A DNA stretch of 64,000 nucleotides. Source: Datnioides undecimradiatus (Eukaryota; Chordata; Actinopteri; Lobotiformes; Datnioididae). The notes under the pieces were generated by a model that saw only the letters and a list, made by a program, of their open reading frames with translations, was not told the origin of the DNA and ran no database searches. Below, piece after piece: positions 28,801 to 37,800 of the stretch. The stretch lies in NCBI GenBank assembly GCA_008933995.1, contig WARS01000029.1:18103131-18167130 (forward strand), in the 5' to 3' direction. Numbering within the stretch: the first letter of the stretch is position 1; each line of letters opens with the position of its first letter. A program made the position numbers and the translations under genes.

Positions 28801-31800
28801 ATCTCGCAGAATGACATTCCAAAACATTGTGTCTTCTGAGAGCCTTTCAATCACTGTGCTCACCGGAAAAATACCACACCATCAGATTGGGGTCATGTCT
28901 GGTTGACCTGTGATTGAATTATGTTGAATGATTTATATGCCGTTTGTATACAGAGGTGTTGGTGCCATGGAGATTGTTGCCATGGACATGAAAGTGAGCG
29001 GAATGTACATCGCCAGGCAGCTGAGCTTCTCAGGGGTGTCTTTCCGCATTGAAGAGATCGGACTGGACAATGACTTTAAACTGGTGTATAACAAAGCTGC
29101 CAAACTGGTGAGTGCGCTGCCTCACTGCCTCTGTTACATCTTTACATGCTGAAAAAAAGCAACACGTTACTTGAAAGTGACTATTAACATCTGGAACCTC
29201 TGTCCAGTGGGCCGAGGCATTGCAGGTGTTCATGCGTGCAGCTGATGAGCTGGGCCTGGTCAGCAGGAAGTCTCTGTGGGGACAGTTCTGGTCGTCTCAC
29301 CAGCGCTTCTTTAAATACCTCTGTATCGCTGCCAAGGTCCGCTCCCTGGTGGAGCTGGCCCAAAAAGAGCTTGAGGCAGGAAAGGTCAGCACAACACACT
29401 CTCCAACACTGACTCATATAATATGTATAATCCTGAAGACTATAAATTACCAAGAGGAAGATCCAAACAGGAACTGAAATTCTATAGATGTTGCATTAGT
29501 GGGAAATACTTTTTTCTCTGGTAAATTCATGTTGTTAGCATAGCTTTGCCAGCACTTTGCCTTGTCTGCGCAAGAATAGATTAATTGGATCTACAAGCGT
29601 CATTACATGTTTTCTTTAATTAATGAATCTCCAACTAGATCTTTGCTTGTGTTTGTACCTATTCTATATGTATGTCGTTTTGGATGAAAGCGTCTGCCAA
29701 ATGACATTGTAGACATTTGAGTGCATTTTATTTGGTACAAATTGCCTCAAGAATGTTATATGTCCCATCATGGTCCCAGGAATGAATGCACAACAGAATT
29801 AACTTCAGATAACACAGTAGACCCATTCAGTTGTTGATGGGTATTTGTTTCTCTCCACCACAGTGCATCGTTATCGGTCTCCAGTCTACCGGAGAGTCGC
29901 GCACCAGAGAAGTCCTGGATGAGAATGACGGCCATCTTGACAGATTTGTTTCGGCAGCAGAGTAAGTGACAAGGAGTATTTTGACTGTTGGTTTGATTGT
30001 TTCTGTGTATTTGACAAAATATCTTCTCGGGGTTTCGCTGTATGAACAGATAAATGCTCACTCACAGCAGCACAGTTTTCTGGAAAGTTTATCATTTTCT
30101 TGCTCTTTAACCTTTGTGATACCTTTAACCCTGTGTGTAGTGTTTGTCTGTTTGCCAGAGGCCATGGCACATTGCGGTTTGCTTACTGCTGTTGCTTCAT
30201 TAACCTGCCAAATTATTGGCCAATCACATGGAAGAACATATTCACACCGCATACTTTCAATAAAATGATAAGTATTTAGGCCACGGAGTTTATCCTCAAT
30301 TAATTTTAATTTCTATCCTCATCCAAGAAAAACAAGAAAGGGATGGTACAGTTGCTTAGCTCTTTGAACTTGGTTGAACCTAAATCTCTCACAGCAGACA
30401 CGTCTGAATGTCTGAGAGTATTAGATCACACGTGTCTTCATCTGCCTGTCAACACCTGACAACTATAATGAGGCCAAATCAGGAATGTAGAGTGTCTTAA
30501 CTGCCACAACTGCCCTGAGTTGTACCGATCGCTTTGCTGTCACAATAAAAGTTTCTCTCTCCTCTTGTTTTTTCCTTCAGGGGAGTATTCCAGTCTCTTG
30601 TAACGAAACATTTCCCATCAGAGAAACAGAGGCGAGAGAAGGCACCAGGAAATAAGCGAAAACGTAGGTGGAGATATTGTGTTTGTCACGCCATGCTAGC
30701 ATATATACCACAGTATTAGTATTGGAACAGTTCCCATGTTATGTTTTTTACTCTTATTGTATGTACCCAGTGCTCAGCTGACATGTCAGGCGTTTACCCT
30801 GCAGTCCAATTAAACAGTTAACCTGTGTGTTTGAATGTATTTTTCTGTGTATGTATGCTGTTTGCATGCCTTCTATCAGCATCAATTCACAGCGACTACG
30901 CCTTTTCCTTAAGGAAAACGTATTTTGTTACCTCTCATTAATGATTTTACTAAAAGTCGTATTTGACTCTGATTATCATGTTGTTGCCTCTGATTAGGGA
31001 AGCCTAAAGGTCGTCAGTCTAAGGTACCCAAGCACACCGTGGACAGCAGCGGTGTGATCAACATCAGTGACGACAGCAGCAGTGACTCCGACGGCATGGA
31101 CACAGACTCCAACTCTTCACCAGACTCTCTGCTCGACAACGATGACGTCATCTTTGTGAACCACACTAGCTGCCAGACAGGTAGGGAGATGACTTGTTCT
31201 GTGGTGTGTGTTGACAGTGGGAGTAGTGTGTGAAATGTTCAACTAAAAGAAAACGTTTAGCTTTGTGCGTTTGTTCACTGTTATTGTTTTGACTCTTTCC
31301 TATCAGGGTTTCATGGTTAATATTCCCTTTGCTTCCATTTACAGCCAGGATAGAGGAGATGAAGCAGGGCCTCCTCAACAAGATATCAATACTGGGAAAA
31401 GAACTACCTCTCAATACTTTGGATGAGCTCATTGATAAGTTTGGAGGACCAGATAAAGTCTCAGAGGTACAAGCCTCAGACACTCAACTAGAAACTAGCA
31501 GAATATCTGTCAAAGCACGTGCTAAGTGGCAAGGGCGAATGTTTTTTCTGCAGATGACTGGTCGCAAGGGCCGTGTGGTGCGGCGTCCTGACGGCAGTGT
31601 ACGTTACGAGTCACGAGCTGAGCAAGGTCTTACCATCGACCACATTAACATCAAGGAGAAAGATCGCTTCATGAGTGGAGAGAAGGTAAGATATATCAGT
31701 CCTATATATATATATATATATCAGTGCAACATATGAAACAATCTGTATATTCTTTCTGTTTTATGAGTATTAATCAATAAGATCTCTGCCAATACTCCAA

Positions 31801-34800
31801 AACTCTTTCCTTTCCAGTTGGTGGCCATCATCTCAGAGGCGGCCAGCTCTGGGATCTCCCTGCAGGCTGACAAGCGAGTGAAAAACCAGAGGCGCAGAGT
31901 CCACATGACGTTGGAGCTGCCGTGGAGTGCAGACAGGGCCATTCAGCAATTTGGTGAGTCAGGATATGTTATCTTACAGTGAGTCTTTCTAAGTTAAAGA
32001 GTAATAAAGGTTTTCCTGAAAACTGACTTATAACTACACATCTGGTGGTAACTAATATGTGGCTTAGATTAAATGTTTTAATCAGTGAGAGTGTGAGTTG
32101 TTTTCCTCTGAACTTCATGTAATAGCAGATGAACGTTGGTCATTAACATGTCTTGCTTGGAGTTTTTATGAGAATGAAACACGCCTGTCCTTCCTGTCCT
32201 TCCTGTTTCATGGGATATATCCTAGTATGAGTTTAGTATACAAACTTGGTATGAGTTACCTACAGCACACACAGACAGACACACTCACGCATCAATCGCA
32301 CTACCACAGAGGCATGTAAGAATTTTTTGTTTGCAGTAATTATTGAATTTGTCAAGTAATTCTTTATGTTAGCAGCCTCTCTGCTTGACTGGAAACTGTA
32401 GCTTAACTACTTGGTAGGTTAGTCCTCACACACATACACTGTACATATACACATACTGTACAAATGCACACCCTGCACAAATACACACAGACAGCCATCC
32501 AGATTCTTTGGAAGTGTCCCGGTCTTCTGAATTTCCAAAGAAAACCTTTGCAGAAAGTTGTTATTGTTTGTTTCTGAACACTGTTCAAGCAGAGGAGCTT
32601 CTCTCAGAACGAACAGATCAGGTTTCTCTGTTATTTGATGCTGTCAGATGTTATCATGTCACCAGGAATATCCCCTCCTCTCTTTTCTTTTCTAAATCAT
32701 GTATCTGTTCTGCGTGTGGTTTGCAGCCCGAGCTTAGATGAAATCCCAAACTGATGTTAAAACGATGTATTTTTTTGTCTGACTGTTGATCAACAAAGTC
32801 GGAACAAGAGATGTGAAAAACAAACTTGCATCAAATCACAAAATCTTGTCACATCAACCCACATTACTGCGGTGTGATTTCAAACCTGCACCCTGAAAAA
32901 CACGCTCGGGCTGTCACCTTTTTTTCTTTTTTTTTTTTTTTTCTTTTGCCATTTTAGTTGTATAAATTCTGTCTTTATAACCTTTATTTTGTCTTTCCAG
33001 GTCGCACCCATCGGTCCAATCAGGTGACAGCCCCGGAGTACATCTTCCTAATCTCGGAGTTGGCTGGGGAGAGACGTTTTGCATCCATTGTGGCTAAAAG
33101 ACTAGAGAGCCTGGTAAATATATGAGGATATAGCCTAATGTATACATTTGTGTGTGTTGCGTTTGCTCTCATCTTTTTTTTCTTTTTCTTATTTTAAGTG
33201 AAATCTGTCTCATGGGAAAAATAATCATCTTTCATCTTGTTGTGTTATGGAGCGTCAAAAGCTTTGTTCCACTGTAAACGGATAGTATCTCTGTTTTATG
33301 TTTATTGATTGCTCTGCTCTGGGTTGCCTTTGACTATACCGTTTGCTCCTTCACCCTGCCCTCACCCCCTGTCCTTCCTCTTCTCTGGGGTATTCCCTAT
33401 TCTAGGAGCTCTCTATAGTCTTTTATTGCTGGTTACATCAACTTGCCTCCACAAACCTCAAGAGATTCTGGGTCTTTCCCTTCTCCCACTCAACAACGGA
33501 AAACTGAATAAGCAGAAAAAGCAAAGAAGCATGCCTGGATAATTTATAAGTCTTGGTTTATTTTCCATAATTATCAATGCATTTCAGCACTAGCAGTTTA
33601 TTTCCATAGTGACACAGCATGACAGTTCTTTTGGGAAAAGGGCAAGGAGTGTGCAATGGGATGGCGGTTCCAGGAAGTCCTTCTTGTCTTTGCCAGCTGT
33701 GTTCGGTAAATCTGCATCAAGAATAGGTCAAATCTCGCCTGCCTGGCTGCCTCTACTCGATACACACACACACGCAGAGTTGCTCCTTTTTAGACGACTG
33801 AATACCTTCATAACTGGCTGACTCCAGATCGGCAGTGAAATCATATTTGGCAACAACGTCTCTTTGTTTTGGTATCTCAAGGCATTTTTCAGTGTTGGCA
33901 GAACCAGCATCTGGTTTCAAGTTGGCTGACTTGCTTCTGCTAAATATTTTTTTTCACCTCTGTCGCAGTACATTTAAAATCTTAAAAGTAAGGAAAATGG
34001 TCAAAACACAGGCTGGGCTTTTAGAGGAAAACTCCCAAGACCGAAGTGGATTTAAAAGCTATAATTTAATGTTGGTTTGATCTGTTTGACACCTTGCAAA
34101 ACACACTCTCATTAGGCACTTAAGTGAGAAGTTTAGCTTCACACTTTAACCTCATCTGTTTCCTCTCCTTTCTGTGCACTCACCGTGTGTGTGTGTGTGT
34201 GTGCGCGCGCGTGTATGTGTTTGTGCAGACTGAATGTACCTGCACTTCATGGTTTGGTGTAATGCGTGCGTAAGACAACTATCACAGGTTTAATCCCTGG
34301 TTGTCTGAACCAGATATTAACTGTACTCCTCCATACACATCAGTTGTAAACCACAAAGTGCAATCAGATCTATAAAAATGCTTGCTAAGCATAGTTGTAT
34401 ATTTTCAGTGATAAAAGCTGCGCCTGCATTGTTTACAGTGGAGATGGCAAACAGTCATGAATCGGTATAATAAGACTCTGCAACCATGTTAAACACTGTA
34501 TTCAGGAATAACAGAAGTCCACACTAACATTAACAAGTGTGAGGTTGTAGTCATCCAATAGTTATAGTATAATAACAATACAGGAAGTTATCCTTTGTTA
34601 TTAGTTATAAAAAGTTATGTTCTCCCTCTCATATTAAGGCTGAGCAGCCAAGTCAGGTTAGACAGTGAAGCTGTGTAGTAAAGATCAACAGCAATCACTG
34701 ATTTATACCACATCACTGTGTCTGCCTGCATTAGTGTGATGATGCTCCGAGGAGTGCGACGCTCATGCTGCTAATACTAATAATAATGCCGTTCCTAATC

Positions 34801-37800
34801 CACTTTGCAGGGAGCGCTAACACATGGAGACAGAAGAGCCACGGAATCCAGAGACCTGAGCAAGTACAACTTTGAGAACAAGGTAGGCAATTTTAAGAAA
34901 CTGCTTTTAACCTTTAAGAAAGAAGTAACTTTACTTATTTTTAACTTCCAACTTTCACTTCTCTGATGCTAATTGTTCATTAGTTAGCATTGGCTAAGTT
35001 GCTGAATGTTTCTTCTGAATGTCTGTACCAATTACACGTCCCGTCTTTTGCAGTATGGTACCAAGGCTCTAGATAAAATCACCAAAGCAATCCTTGGTCA
35101 CATAGAGAACAAGGTGCCCCCTCCCAAAGGCTACCCTGCTGGTGACGCCATGTTCTTCAGAGGTATGTCTGAGCTTTGATTGACTGTCATCATGTGTAAA
35201 TAAAGGCCGTCTTCACCAGTGTGAACTTTACTGTGACTAATCAGTTAAGCAACTGTTTTCCTTTATTTCAGACATGAAACTTGGAATGATGGACGTGGGC
35301 ATCTTTTGTAAAGAGTCTCGCTTTGGGATCAGTACTGAGAAAGGTACAGTATCAAAGAGGCATGCAGGCATATTTTATGCCAGGATACTACAACTATTAC
35401 TTGACAAAATCAGCTGCCTTACTGTTCTGTGTTGTCCTTTTAATCCCAGACTGCAGCATCACCAAGTTCCTAAATCGTATTCTGGGCCTGGAAGTCCACA
35501 AGCAGAACTATCTCTTCCAGTACTTCACTGACAACTTTGACTACCTAATTGAGAAGGATAAGAAGGAGGGCAAATACGACATGGGAATCTTAGGTACGGA
35601 GGTCAAGTGCTGATCAAAACTTTTAGGTTCTTACATAACTGCACAATTGCTGATCCAAAATATATATGTAAATGTAACCTAGCCGCAACCACCAAAAGTA
35701 AAAATTCAAATTTACTTTTTGAATTATATTAACATGGTTTCTAAAAACAAGATATATATGTATATAATACAACAATTGAAGTTATTAGTCAATTTTCTAA
35801 ATTAAATCCCGATTGGTCCTTTAGGGATGATTTTTAAAAACGAAAGATGCGGCCTCATCCTCTAATATGAGTAATTATTTTTAAGACTTCCTCCTCTGTG
35901 CTTCTGACAGACCTTGCCCCAGGTAACGATGAGATTTATGAGGAGAAGCAGGAAACTTTCTTGACAGCTGGAAACCCTCAGGATGGACAGGTTGTTCTCT
36001 ATAAGGTAGGCACTGCATAACTTCATCTCAGGTATATTATTAATTATTACTGTGTGAATAAAACATTATTGTAACATGTCTCCAGTTAGCCTGCAATGTC
36101 CAGCATGAACAAAGAACAGATCAGCAATATCGTGTCGCTAACGAGGGCCTGTATTTAGTACGTAGTGATCTCTAGATGAGCAGACCGTAGGATGTGACCT
36201 TTTTATACACTCAGCAGTGCATACTGTGTTGTGGTGCATACCAAGAAACCAGAGGTGGTTCTATGAATATACACGACATCCAACATGCAAATCTTGTGTT
36301 CTCTCTTGAGTTTAATCCAGTTGGGCTTGTAGGGCAGCAAAGTGCCAACTGAAAGATTTTCATGACATGGTTTGCACTGTGCATATTTTTTGCGTACAAA
36401 GAGGTTTACAACTGTGAAATTTGTTCCTCATAACCTGCTCTCCCAGAGGTAGCTCAAGTAGCTACCCTTGCACTATATACGTTATGATTGATGTCACTTT
36501 GCTAGCGGTAAGACTGTGATCATACAGGCTTAGCCTGGGGCTGAGGAGTCTATGCAGACACAAGTAGGAGGTGGAAACAGGATAATTACTGGTATCTTCT
36601 GCTTTTAGCTGTCGGCTGCAGGCAGCCAGGCAGAATGCTGCAGAGCTATGACCAGTTTAGCAAGGATACACTGTAGACACTGTGTGTGTGTGCGTGTGTG
36701 TGTTGGGTGCATGCAGTAGATTATGAGATGTATTCATTTAAACTGTGTTAATCTGTGTGGTTTTTAGATATATGTGAGATAGCTTGTAGGTTTCTTGGCA
36801 AGAGTCTGTCTCACTTCACGGACCTTTGCAGCACATGCTTCAGTCTGTCATCTTTGTTGCCCCTGTAGATCAGTGTGGACAGAGGCATGCCCTGGGATGA
36901 CGCCTACAACAAGTCCTTGAAGCTCAGCGGTCCAGACGAGGGTTTCTATCTGTCCCAGAAGGTGAGTCCGTATTATGATAAGCAAACTTAACCCAAGGTC
37001 CACTGTAAGAGGCACAGCAAGTATTGCACCTCACTACATAGCAATGTGGTGACACAATGGATGTCCACTGAAATGATTATTTTAGTCCCTGAGACAGTGC
37101 AAATAATTCACTCTCTGTGTGGTCTTTCCACAGCTGCGAGGTAACCACCCGTGTGTGTTGCTGGCTGAGCAAGGAAGAGGCAAGAACCTCATTGTCTACA
37201 AGCCCAACATTGGCAAGCAGGCTCACCCTGAGAGCCTGGAAAACCTGCAGCAACGTTACAGAAAGGTAACTTCACTCACTGCTGATGAATCAGTTGTGTC
37301 TGTATACTGGTGTCAATCGGGTCAAAACATTTTTAATTTCATTCTAACATGTAAGCTTTGAGGATTTATTCACACTTATTTATTATGTCACACTTCTCTC
37401 TCAATCTATTACTCCTGTGTAACTATACTTGGAGTCGGGTGCCCCCTTGTGGTCATTTAAGAGTACTGAAGATGTGTTTAAGAGACACTTCAGTGGTTAA
37501 CAATGTGGCAGTCTTTTACACACTACTTCATCCATTCACAAAAACAGGACCTGTGTCTGAATTAAAAGTTAAAACATGTAAATGAAATGATGAAGTTTTA
37601 TGTATTTTTTTTATTATAGTTTTCATCCCCTATTTGAACAACTGTGTGATATTAGCGATCTTTCACCATAAGCCCTCCAAATACTATATACATCTGTTGT
37701 TCGACACTATAAAGATTATAAATGACATAAAACTACAACGTTACCTTTGGCAGAAGTTTCTTTATAAGCTAAGCTGTTGTTTTGAAACTGTGTATTGGTC

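Larger units (their letters stand above)
27331..29961 (+). other. sbno2: sbno2 exons 7-15: N-terminal ATPase/helicase lobe (AAA_34-type), residues 221-615
   Basis: This is the best-conserved part. Exon 7 has the signature [18 protein letters not shown] and [14 protein letters not shown]. Exon 8 has the P-loop [14 protein letters not shown]. Exons 9-10 carry [16 protein letters not shown] and [15 protein letters not shown]. Exon 11 begins with the Walker B/DECH motif [12 protein letters not shown] and ends with VVYASATG (motif III-like SAT). Exons 12-13 have [12 protein letters not shown] and [20 protein letters not shown]. Exon 14 has [22 protein letters not shown]. Exon 15 has [16 protein letters not shown]. 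The lobe is expected to bind and hydrolyse ATP, as in other strawberry notch proteins. All the usual helicase I-III residues are present, so nothing suggests loss of function. Confidence 0.93.
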